This document shows, piece by piece, positions 1 through 11,900 of a stretch of DNA of 64,000 nucleotides. The notes below the pieces were generated by a model. That model was given only the letters and a program-made list of their open reading frames with translations, was not told the DNA's origin and did not search any database. The stretch's first letter is position 1; the number at the start of each line of letters is the position of its first letter. The DNA is from Thamnaconus septentrionalis. Lineage: Eukaryota > Chordata > Actinopteri > Tetraodontiformes > Monacanthidae. The DNA is taken from NCBI GenBank assembly GCA_009823395.1, contig CM020513.1:7676001-7740000 (forward strand), written 5' to 3'. The translations under genes were made by a program, and so were the position numbers.

Positions 1-1036
1 TTTTCCCTCCCAGGTTTCTTTTGTGACGCCGTGTTTTGATTGAGGTTCACGGGTGTAGCGGAGAGGAGTAAACAAAAAAAACAAAACAAAACAAAAACAA
101 ATTACTGCATAAAATGCTCCTGTCACACTGAGTTTGTTCTCCAAATGCACAATGGAAATACGAGGATCTCAAAGACCTTTGAAAAAAAAAAAATAACTTG
201 GAACACACCGACTGCATTCGGATGAATTCCGTTCATATTTATTGCAAGTGGTGATTTTTCTCTATCACGTTTCGCAACTGCACAAGCGCTGCCGATATCC
301 AGCCCAGTTAAATCGTCTCAAAATGTAAAGCGATGTGCTGCTTCTCCCGGCAAAAAAATCCGCCGCTTTTAAGACGGCCACACCTGTTTAAAAATTCTCC
401 ACTGAGTATCCGCTCGTGCATCAGCTCATGCACAGGTGTTTCTTCGATTGTGTCCGACTACCCCTCCCCTTCCCCGCGTTGGCGCCGCGTGCTATAAAAT
501 GGCTCATGCTGAACGCAGCCCTCTGTTTACTCTGCATAATACCTCTGCACTGCACAACAACACGTGTCGAGATGGGTACGGATGGAGAGGTGGAGAAGGG
601 GGGGGAGGGAGGGGGGCGTTTAAAAACTGTGCTTTTATCTGCATTTTATCTAAGTGTCGCAGTTAAGCAGAAGCCCTCTAGCTTAGAACCGTTCGGTTCT
701 TTTATTTAATCCCATCCCCTGAGGAATATTATAGACCTCCTGCGTAGCCTTTACCCGCATTCCTCTGCCTAGTTTAGCGCTCGAGCTATTGATTTTCCCA
801 TTAAGGGCTAAAGCTAACCCCTGAGTAACCAGCCTTTGTATTGCGCCCTGTGAAGGCAGTATTGAACAGATGCTATCCAGGGACCGTAATCAATGGCCTC
901 CGCTGTTATGCAATACTATTTACATGACTCATTTATTTCTTCTTTTTTTCCCCTCTCTCTCTCTCTCCTCCCTTATCTCCATCCCCTGTCTCTCCTGCCT
1001 CTTTCTTCCCTTTCTTCTCCTCTCCTTCACCCACAG
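1..1036 (+). other. Intron or upstream region before the first zfhx coding exon
   Basis: No convincing coding exon is visible here. The last ~100 bases are strongly pyrimidine-rich and end in CACCCACAG at 1036, a good splice acceptor, so at least one further 5' exon probably lies outside or early in the window. A TATA-like CTATAAAAT sits at 492-500 in a GC-rich patch and could be an internal promoter, but nothing else supports that. The short open frames in this stretch are low-complexity. Confidence 0.5.
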
Positions 1037-1046
1037 GTGGAGCAGT

Positions 1047-1085
1047 GATGTCCGGCAGCTGTAGCCTCTGGTATGGACAGCGGTG
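1047..1085 (+). promoter_or_regulatory. Upstream ORF overlapping the zfhx start codon
   Basis: ATG at 1047 opens a 12-codon frame that terminates with TGA at 1083-1085, after the main ATG at 1073 and in a different frame. An overlapping uORF of this kind would be expected to lower translation from 1073 unless leaky scanning occurs. The reading is direct; the regulatory effect is inferred. Confidence 0.45.
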
Positions 1086-2837
1086 AGGGGGGAGGAGGAG
1101 GAGGAGGAGGAGGAGGGGATGGAGGGGGAGGAGAGGAGAGAGATGCTGACCTCAGTCCCCAGGCTTTATCTCTTCCTCTCCTGACCCGGGCGGTCATGCC
1201 GGCGCAGGGGTCACCCTCCCAGACCTCGGCCGTGGCCCCTGCCAAAGAGCCCCTGACCCTGCCGCCGCCGCAGCGGCAGGAGGAGGGCGCAGAGGGGTCC
1301 CAGGCCAGAGAGGGGGAGAAAGAAGAAGGGGGTCGTCGCCCGTCTCCACGGGCGAACGGAGCGCGACAGAGTCCGAGCCGGGGGACGAAGGAGGACTTCG
1401 GGGGCGGACGTCCGCGGGAGGCGTCGCGTGCAGGGGGCCTGTCGGCAGCTCGCGGCGGCGCAGAGGAAGAGGAGGTGGAGGAGGCGGAGGAGGAGGAGGA
1501 GGAAGAGGAGGAGGAAGAGGAGGAGGCCATCTCAAACCAAAGCCAAACCAAATCCAAATGTTCTTTATTACCTCAACAGAGCCAGCACAGCTCTTCTTCC
1601 AGCACTGCAAAGGCCAGTGGCACACTCGACAGCAAAACAGCCGCCTCTCCAAAGCCCTCCCCCGCTCCCTCCAGCTCTCCAAAGCCTTTTGCTTTCCTCG
1701 CCGCCTCTCCAAAGCACTTCACTTGCCCGTCCTCCTCCTCCTCCTCCTCCTCCTCCTCCTCCTCCTCTTCTGCCCCGCTGAGCGACACAGAGGTAAAAGA
1801 CTTGAAGGCAGATCAGGGCTGGATTTCTGGGTTTCCTCAGAGCTTTAAATCCCAGCAGTCCGCGCCGGCGTTCCGTGGGGAGCCCGGGGCCGGACGGCCC
1901 GGCGGGGGTCCCTCACTCTTCCATTCCGAATGGAGACGGTGCCAAAGCTCAAGAACCAAACGACGGCCAGCTGGACGCCGAAGCGGACGACGAGGGGGAC
2001 AGAGAGGGGGAGCAGAGGGAAGCCGCCTTCAGGAGCCTCGGCCGCGAGCTCTCGCCCGGATCGCTGGCCGGGCAGGTGACAGCTGCCGCTGCCGCCGCCG
2101 CCGCCGCCGTGCACTCGCGAAACTCCTGCAAGACGCTCAAGTGCCCCAAGTGCAACTGGCACTACAAGTCCCAGCACACGCTCCAGGCGCACATGAAAGA
2201 AAAGCACCCCGAGACGGGCGGCCAGTGCGTGTGCGGCGGCGGCGGCGGCAAGTGCGTGTGGCGGCGGCGGCGCGCAGGACGCGCGGCGGCTACTGCAGCT
2301 CGGGGAAGCCGCACCCTCGGCTGGCCCGCGGCGAGACCTACGCCTGCGGCTACAAGCCCTACCGCTGCGAGGCGTGCGACTACGCCACCTCGTCCAAAGG
2401 CAACCTCAGCATCCACATGCAGTCGGACAAGCACCTGAACAACGTCCAGAACGGGGGGCACTCGGCCGGCCACGCGCACAACTCGCACGGCAGCAACCAC
2501 AACAGCCACCACCACAACGGCGGCTCCTCCAACGGCCACGCCGCCACCGCCGCCGCCGCAGCCGACGAGTCGGCGTACAAGCTCCCGCTCTCCATCCTGG
2601 CCTCCGCCACTGCCAAGCACGCCGCGTCGCCGGTGGCGGCGTCGGCGTCGCACTCCCACTCTCACGGCAAGCGGTGGCGCTGCGACGTGTGCGACTACGA
2701 GACCAGCATCGCTCGCAACCTGCGCATACACACCACCAGCGAGAAGCACACGCACAACATGCTGCGGCTGCAGAGGGGCTACTACCTGTCCCACTGCAGG
2801 AGCCTGGCGCCGCAGCTGAAGCACCTGCAGACCACAG
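1073..2837 (+). CDS. zfhx first coding exon, with two compensating frame changes
   Basis: The exon starts after the acceptor at 1036. From 1073 the frame encodes a Gly-rich start, an acidic poly-Glu run near 1480-1530 and a poly-Ser run at 1733-1770. The conserved finger [18 protein letters not shown] (about 2115-2215) lies in the next frame over (+1). The following PHPRLARGE...[11 protein letters not shown] segment from ~2290 is back in the original frame. The first change falls somewhere in 1855-1920 and the second in 2230-2290, both GC-rich. One extra base followed by one missing base explains it. Either there are sequencing or assembly indels, or the allele encodes an altered interval; the flanking protein is conserved, so I favour sequence error. 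The donor is CACAG|GTTCGG at 2837, phase 1. Confidence 0.75.
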
Positions 2838-5131
2838 GTTCGGACCACCGACCACCCGGACCCCCATTGCGGTCAAAGTTCGAAAGACCTTTTCGAAGAC
2901 TCTTATTTTCCCCATGTGTGTTGTTTTCTTTCAGGCGCTGAGCTCTCCCTGAACATGCGGCTGACCAGTCAACAGGCCCCGGAGCAGTCGGTCACCTTGG
3001 GGTCCACGCTGACCCCCTCGCCTTCGCCGTCGCCCTCCCCCCCGCCAGCTCCATGCCTGTCCCCCACCTCGCCCCTCTTCCAGGGCGTCTTCCAATGCCT
3101 TGTCTGCTCCTGCTTCTCCTCCGACGCCCTGGAGTCCGTGGAGCAGCACCTGAACGCCCCGCGCTCGCTGCCCCAGTCCGAGTGGTGCTCCCTGGTGGCC
3201 GGCGGCTGCCACTGCAAGCTGTGCGGCTACACCACGCCGCTGAGGGCCAACTTCTCGCTGCACTGCCAGACCGACCGGCACCGCACGCGCTACCAGCTGG
3301 CCGCCCACTTGCAGGAGGGCGGGGACAGAGGACAGGAGGGCGCCGCCCTCATCGCCAAGGGGAACCCGGTCCAGCTGAGGTGCAACCTGTGCGACTACGT
3401 GACCAGCAGCTTGGAGAAACTGCGGGGGCACTCCCACGGCTCCCACCACGAGGCCAGCGTCCGGGTTTACAGAGTTCGTACACTTTGACCCACTTTGTCG
3501 TTGGGGAGCCTCTCCTGAAAGACGCCGACCTCATTCGTGTCTGTTCCTTCTGCCTCTTCCCTTTCCTTTTTAGTTCCTACAGCAGTACGATGGGGAAGTT
3601 GACGGAGGTTCGTGGCTGTTTCACTGTCTCCTATGCAACCACTCCTCCTCTTCGAAGCTCCAAGTACTGAAACACAGTCAAACCCCGGCCCACCAACAGA
3701 GGGAAGGGCTGCTGCAGCTGCAGCCAATGGGTGGAGAGGAGCTGGCTGCCATTTTTACCATCAGGAAAAGCCCCGATGGTGACGCAGGTATAAAAAAAAA
3801 ACAACAACAACCGCAAACAAAACAAAAAAAAAATCATTTCATGTTGCATGTGCTCCCGGGCTCCGCAGAGCCAACGGGAGATTAAGATGAAAGGAGTGAG
3901 AAAATGACTAATGGCTGGAGCTGAGGTATTGACCGGGTAAATTGATTAGTCAATACACATCCTTGTTATATCCCCAATAACCCCTGACAACAGCTAACTA
4001 GCACCTGCTAATCAATGGGCCAGTGCAGATCCCCAGGACAAGGACGGGGGGGGAGGTGAAGGCTGTTCAGTAGAGCGCTGAGAGCTGATTTAAATACAAA
4101 CGCTGATCGTACATTCAGTGCAGATGGAAAACCTGCAATGAGCAGCAGTGGAACATCTAAGTTGTAAATCAAACAGTTCCGCGTACAGTGCATGGATTAA
4201 GACTTATTGGGGTGAACTGATGTGTTGTGAGTCCATATCACCTCGACTCCACCTCTGAGGAGTATCTAATGGAGAATCAATACGTGATCAATAGTAAATC
4301 TAGGCGAGCAAGAAGAATGAAGTGTGGTCCAAAGACACTTGCCTCGCTCCTTTTTTTTCTTTTTTTTTTTGAAAGAAGCTGTTGACAGACTGAAATTGAC
4401 TGATTTATACTCATAGTCGGTTTCATAACAACGCAGTTTGTCTTGACTGAATCTAGGGGAGCTCAGCGAGGTCATGGAGACTTCCAGTGAGGCCGCCACT
4501 GGTCCTTTGGACACAACCAAAGACTCATGTAACATGAGGGTGAAGCAGATTTCAAAGGAAACAGGTAGAGCTTTGTCCGCACGCAGATTTCAGCTCATTC
4601 TGAAACACATTATCTCTGCCACTCGACTAATGGCATAATCAATCTCTGTACATGCGCACGTGCATCTCCCCTCGAAGAAGAAACCAGCCACGAGGACAGA
4701 GAGAAGAGGGAATCGCCCGCTGCCAAGCGTCCTTCGTCCGGATGTAAGGAAATGGAAAATTCCATCTCAACCAAACGCCCCAGAACACACCAGCAAATTG
4801 AGAACCAGCAGGTGAGTGCTCGAGACGCACTTGAATAATTTAGGGCCGCTCATAAACCAAGGTGGTCACAAAATCGGCGGTGGCTGCTTCTTAAAGAGAC
4901 GCTCGCTTGAGTAAACTCACCAACCTCGCTTTTTTTTCTTTTTCTTTTTATATATTATTAAAACATCGCTCACTCGCTCTTTCTTTCCCTTCTCTCTCCC
5001 ACTCTCAGACTGTCCAGTGCCCTTTGTGCCAGGTTAAACTCCCGTGCATGCACCTGCAGCAGCATCTCACGCACGTACACAGCGTGGCGCAGGACTGTGT
5101 GGAGAGGCTCATCAGCGCAGTAAGTCTGTCT

Positions 5132-5167
<36 letters not shown>

Positions 5168-5867
5168 TTTTTTGTTGTGTTTGTGTTCGTTGGTTAGGAA
5201 AGGGGGGAAAAAAAGGGTGGTGGTGGTGGAGGGGACGGCGGAGACAGAGAAGGCAAAAAGCGATGGGGGGATGGGGCCGGAGTGAAATGTAGGGAGACAA
5301 TTCCATTAAGAAGGCACCGGAGAGAAAGGCAGCACTTTTTTTTTTTTTTTTTTTTTTTAATGCATGTTTAAGTAGCTCCCCGCTATCATCTTCGATGCAG
5401 CCGTGCGCTCGGCGCGCATGTGTACGCTGCGTGTACCTCGCCGGGGCGGCGAGCGAGCGAGCGAGGGGCTCTGACGGAGTGAGCGAGGGAGAAGGCAGTC
5501 CCTTCTATAATGCATGTTTAAGTAGCCCTCTATTACCAGAAGTGCAGTCAAGCTAAAAAGGGGCCCCCGCGCTTTTTTTACTGTGTCTCTCCAACTAACA
5601 AAGACTGGTCATCTATCCACATCACCATCCTCCATCGCCCTGGCCCGTATGCTAAGTGGCCTTTGTCTCTTGTGCTCTTCGCCTCCACTTGACTGACTGC
5701 TTTTCACCCTTTCTCCCCTGTGCTGTCCCCCCCACCTACACCCCCCCCTCCAGCTACTCCTATCATTCCTATTCAGCAGCCTCCGACTCGGCCCCTCCCA
5801 CTCCGCCTCTCCCCGAGCTCACTCTCAATTTCTTATGCGTTACCCCTCCCATGCTCGCTCGCTCCCT

Positions 5868-5902
<35 letters not shown>

Positions 5903-8900
5903 GCATTTTTTTTTGTTCATTGTCCCACACTTCCTCCCTCCCTCTCCCTGCTCCCTTTCTTTTTCATATTCTGCACCTCTTGCCCCCCCCGCCGCCGTCC
6001 TTCCTCTTACCCCTCCCTCCCTCTCTCTGATAGTAATTGAGGTTCATTAATTCAGACTGAGGTGATGATGGCCATTATGTACCTTGCTTTCCAATTACGC
6101 TCTCTAGATTAAGCCTGACCTTCAGTTTTCTCGGCAGTGTGTGTGTGTGTGCGTGCGTGCGCGTGTCCGTCTGTGCGGGTTCTTCCTCATTCTCTCTTAT
6201 GAAGCTGTTACCCAGAGAAAACTCTTGTCATGTAAATCTCATCTTTAGCTATTCGTCCTTTCCTTAGGGTAGCTAGCTGCGCGCACAGATAAAGTATTGG
6301 CTCTCAGCGCTTGAAGCTGTGGAGATGGGGGCTCTCCATATGAGGAATGATTTTAAATAAATTCATTATTCAGCTCAGTAAAGTTTTATTAAACCCTTAA
6401 GGTATGTTGGAGGGTGTTGTATGTTGTAGGCGCTGAAGGGCAGACCCACATCTAAGCCACACACACTTATTACAAAATTGATGTGCCTTGCCGTCTGGCG
6501 CGCGCAGCTTTGCAAACAGGTGCAAAATGTAACGCATGCGCTTACAAATTCACACCTGAATGTTTTATGATGTTAGAAAAGGGTGTGTCGGTGCTCTTTG
6601 TTGATACATTTGTATTGGTGCATTTGCATGCTTTTAATGCTGTACAAATTAGCATGGTTTATTCATACTGTTGGATGAAGAGAGTGTTTTAATACTCAGT
6701 TTTTCCGTTCGTCTTAACTGGTTAAACAGCGGCGTCTCATATGTGACAAAACCCACTCTAGACTGAAACTAACAGAGAGGCAAATATTTTCTTCCTCCAG
6801 GTGACTCTGTCGTTGGAACAGCAGCCTAAGCCGCAGACGGAGTCGCAGGCAGATGACGCTCAGAAAAACGAAAATACCGAATATAACAATGCAAATACTT
6901 CCCATGCCGTTGACACCACTGCATCTGATGATTTGCAGAAAGACAAAGGTTGGTATTTGAGACCGGATAAAACCAATGATTCTCCAGAAATGCATGATAA
7001 ATATCAAGTTTCAGAGGTTCAGTGTATTTTTCATGTTACGCAGAAGGATTTTAAATTCACAGTCAGCATTTTCGTGCATTTGGCAGGCATCAGTTCAGTG
7101 GAGAACACTGAGGGAGATGTAGCCGCACCCAAAGATGTCACAGCTCTACTCACCCCACCTCTAGAAGACAACACCACCCACCCTTCCAATGGAAGACTGG
7201 CTCCTCAGTCCCCAACTCAAATACCCCCCTCCTCCCCGCCCAACTCACCACAGAGCGATCACCCTCCCCTCTCTGATCGCCATGGTTACCGGTTCCGTTG
7301 CAGCAGGTGCAGCCTGGCTTTCCCCACTCAGGAGAAACTCCAGCTGCACTGGCAGTACCACGCCATGAGAGCGGCGACAGAGTGCCCCCTCTGTTCTAGA
7401 CAATGCCGGAGTCAGGAGGCCCTGCAGAGACATATGCAGAACACACACTCACAGCTGGACAACACACAGGGGCAGAATAAACTATTAGTGCCCCACACTG
7501 TGCAATACACTGAACAAAATAAGAATTCTCCTCAACAGTATTTTAGCTTATCCCCTCAAGTGGGTCAGGAAGCAGGAGAGGGTGAAGATGATGAGATGGA
7601 TGAAGAGGTACCAGGGGTTGACGGAAAGGAGCAAAATGAAGACGTTGGATCAAAAGGGAAGGATGTGGCTACTGAGGCTGAATGTGGCGAGGAGGATTTC
7701 AATGAGGCAGAGAAAGAGCCACATGAAGATGTCATAACAGAACCTAGTTCCAGCTTAGTTGTCAAAAAGAGCACCAACCCCACGATGGACCGCTACCTTG
7801 ATCCAACCAGACCCTACAAGTGTACAATATGCTCTGAATCTTTTACCCAGAAAAACATTCTTCTAGTCCACTATAACTCTGTGTCCCACCTCCATCGGGC
7901 AAGAAGAGCCCTCCAGGAATCTAGCACAGGTGTCACTGCACCAGAAACGCCTCGTGGCCCAGACCCAAGGCCCTACCGGTGCAGACTTTGTGGAGTGGGC
8001 TACAGCCAGAGTTCCACTCTGGACATACATCTGCGTTCTGTCCTCCATCAGTCCAGAGCTCGTGCTGCCCAGAACTCAGGTCCACAGACCCCAGCATCTA
8101 GTGTAGCAACTCCAACATCTTTCCCAAGTAATGCTACTCAAGCTGCTACCAGCAAAGAAGACCCATCCAAGGTTGCTCATTTTACCAAAAAGCCAGATGT
8201 AGTGGGTTTTACTTCTTCTTTGCTTGGCTTGGCACCTGAGGCCCAACAGACCCATTCTATCTCTAATGATAGTAAAAAGGCTAAAAAGAGAGTGGCTGAT
8301 CTTCTAGCATCAAGAAACCAGCTAATGCTTCTACAGCAGCAGCAGTTAGCCCACGCTCAAGCACAGGCACAAGCACAGTTACAGCAAACAGCTTTGCTGC
8401 AGTCTCAGTTGCTTCAGCACTTTCCGTTAGGGCCAGAGAACTTACTCAAACAGCACTTCTCTTTGACACCAGATAGCTTACTTTCACTTCAGCAGCAACT
8501 TCTTCTACCCTTTTACCTGACAGGAGACATGAAGCTTAACCCAGAATTAGCCATAAAGAACCCAGAGCTTAGTCAGTCAGTGTCTGAGAACTCATTTCTA
8601 AAAGAACAAGTTAAGGCAGAAGGTGATTCGGATTCTCAGTCCCAAATGGATGAAAAAATTACACAAATAGAAGCTTCAGACTCTTATAGTCCGCCAAATG
8701 ATAACGCACAGCTTGAAATTAAGGCTGAAGCAGGTCCCAGTGAACCCTCCATCACTCAAACAAGAGAAACTAGCTACATGTGTTCAGGAGAAAAAGAAGA
8801 AAGTCCTGCTGCTGTTAAAAATGAAGTTCAAAAAGAAGAAACCAATTCTTCGGGTAATCGTGGATTACAATGTCCTCCTCCAAGGGTACCATTTGCTGCT

Positions 8901-11900
8901 GTGAATGGTGAGCCTCTCAGAGCCCTGTTGCAGAATTATGGCTATGAGTTGGCACTGCAGTATATTCAAAGTAGGCACAGACACCAACAAGAGATATTAA
9001 CCCATATGATCCAAGATAAACATGGATGTACTTCTGCCAATAACACAGAGTCACGTTCAGAAAAGACAAGTGATGAACACAGTAAAGAACAGAATGAGAA
9101 GACTGAAAGCTGTGAGCATAGCAAAGAAGTTGACCGTAATGCTGAGAAAGAACAGAGACCTGTGAAAAGATGCTGTGAACGTGGAGAAAAGTGCAAAGAC
9201 TGTGGGAAGTTCTTTTCAGATGCCTTGATTTTAAAAAGCCACAAGGAGTATATTCACCGGGCACTGTTTCCCTCTGCCGCACTTGAGAGGTTCTCCAGAG
9301 AGTACAGGCTGCAGTATGACGAGATGCATCCCCTGAAAAAGATTAAATCTGGGGAGAATTCATCTGCTCCTCAACAAGCTGTAGCCGCCGCCCCATCTTC
9401 AGAATCAGAGTCAGCACTGGAACCAGTAGAGCCTGAACCCAAAACTCCTTCGCCATCACCGGCCACTACTTCAGAAGACGGAAATAAAACCTCTATTAGC
9501 ACACCACAAACTGCCCCTGCAACTTCTCATCCTTCTCAAGATCTTTCACAAGAGACACCCATCCCAAGCACATCTGTGACACCTACTTCACAAACCACAG
9601 CTCCAGCTAAATCCATGCCTCTTCCCTTGCCTAAATTACCTGTGCTCCACCTTCCCATGCCCCAGCTTCCAATACCCCCACTTACTCTACCTAAGCTTCC
9701 CATACCCCCACTTCCTTTCCCCATGGAACTACCTCTTATTCCTCCCGTTATGATGCAGTCTGTGGCTCTCCAATCCCAACCTTGGTTAGACACAAGTCTG
9801 AACCCTGAGCTCGCTAAACTCTATCAATCTCAGCTGAACCCAGCGCTACTAGGAAAACAGTCTCAACTTAGTCCGGCTTTGCTATCCCAGCAGTCCCAGC
9901 CCAGTCCAGCTTTGCAAAACCAGCCACCACAGCTCAGCCCTGTGCAATTAGCTCAGCCATCCCAACCCAGCCCTGTCCAAACAGGACAGCTAACCCAAGT
10001 GAATCCCACAATAGTTGAGCAACAAGGGAAAAGAACCCGAACCCGAATTTCTGAGGAACAATTAAGTATTCTAAGGAAATACTTTGACATTAACAGCCTT
10101 CCCGGTGATGACGAGATGAACAAGATGTCTGGCCAGTCTGGGCTGCCTCATAAAGTCATCAAACACTGGTTTCGAAACACCCTCTTCAAAGAGCGTCAGC
10201 GAGACAAGGATTCCCCTTACAATTTCAGTAATCCTCCAACCACAGCCCTGGAGGAATCCAGTGAGGATGCAGCACAACATAAGCCACTGGCTCTATCTCC
10301 ATGTTCACTTTCTCCGGGCCTTCCAGCAAACACCTCTCCTCACCCACACACCACAGACATTCAAAGAGGAGATACTCATAGGGGCAGACGCTCTTCTCGA
10401 ACCCGTTTCACAGAGCAACAACTTGAAACATTGCAAGGTGTGTTTGAGGCAACCCCTTATCCAAGAGAGGAAGAGTATGATAGGTTGTCTGCTTTGTTGT
10501 CCCTGCCTAACAGAATCATTGTTGTATGGTTCCAAAATGCAAGGCAGAGAGCACGCAAACATCAAGATCGCAATATAGAAGATGGATTAGAGAGCAAGAA
10601 CCAGACTGACAGTCGCAGACAGAGAAGTGACTGCTACAAGAGTGAGGATGATAATGAGAATGCCTGTGGGCAAGAAGGACAAGGTGAATCTCTCAATGAA
10701 AACTCCATGGATCTGACCTACGAATACTACAATACTCCTGACTCACCTGCTGTTGATTCGCCAGCTCACGACATAGAAACTGAGAATCCAGTTACTAAAA
10801 GTGAACCAACAACTGTTCCTAGAAAACAAGAAGATACAGAAATCCTCCCTGTGACAAACAATAGCTCAGCCCAAACGAAAAATGGAGTTTCTGATGCAAG
10901 TGTTTGGCAAAAGAATGGCACTCAGGCAATGGAAGCTGAGCTTTCTCACGAACCTGCCACCCATGAGCCATCAGAAAGTAACCAAGAAAAACCCAAACCC
11001 CATTCTAACTCCTCTCTATCAAAAACAGTACCCACCATCGTGTCCAAGGCTCATACCAGCCAGGTGCATACAGATGAAGATCAGTCTGTTGAAAGTCAGA
11101 ACACACCTCCGAGCGCTATTGTCCTTCCAGAATCCGAAAGGACCCCAACTCAATTGCTTGATGCCACCACTGACACTCAGCCAGTAAAACAGCTACAAAG
11201 CCAGGCTCAGTTCCAGTGCAGTCTCTGTCCAATGTCTTTGCCATCATTCCAGCTGTGGCAGGAGCATCAGACGAGACATGTCCTTGCGGCACAGACCCAG
11301 GTTCAGTTTCTTCACTCTGGCTTCCAAGACAGAAACTTGCCTTACATGATGCTCCACCCAAACCACACCCTGATGGCAAGCCAAATGCTTTCAAGTGCCA
11401 TGTCTCAGATGCATGCGAATCCCACACATCCCATGATTCCACACCTGAATAGCATGCAAATTAAGAACGCAATGGGTGATCACTCAAATAGTACTCTCAC
11501 GAACCTCCCTCAAAGTTCCTTGATGCCCATGAAGCAGAATTCAAAGGTTCTGTCAGAGAACAACTTTGAAATTCAACGAGGCCCAAGGGACGTTGAGGAG
11601 GAGCACCGAAGGGATAAGCGTCAAAGAACCACCATCACTCCAGAACAGCTGGAAGTGTTGTACCAGCGTTACAGCTTGGACTCCAACCCCACCAGAGGAG
11701 TCCTTGAAAGCATTGCACGGGATGTAGGCCTCACAAGACGAGTTGTTCAGGTACATGTTGATCTTTACGTTGTTAAACATGCACAAATTGAAAAATAACT
11801 TTAAATGTTTGGATTTGTAAAACTGACTGGTCATTTTCTTCACAGGTCTGGTTTCAGAACACTCGTGCCAGAGAGAGAAAAGGACAGTTTCGCTCAACAG

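Noticed and set aside
492..500. CTATAAAAT as the zfhx promoter
   Set aside because: The coding exon is preceded by a clear splice acceptor at 1036, so transcription probably starts further upstream; one TATA-like word is not enough.
1027..2915. Long minus-strand open frames opposite the first zfhx exon
   Set aside because: They are poly-Ser, poly-Pro and Arg-rich mirrors of GC-rich, repeat-rich coding sequence and carry no domain.
6801..11798. A single intronless 1665-codon gene
   Set aside because: Its ends are splice sites (acceptor at 6800, donor after 11750), and the homeodomain it cuts continues in the next exon, so it is an internal part of zfhx.
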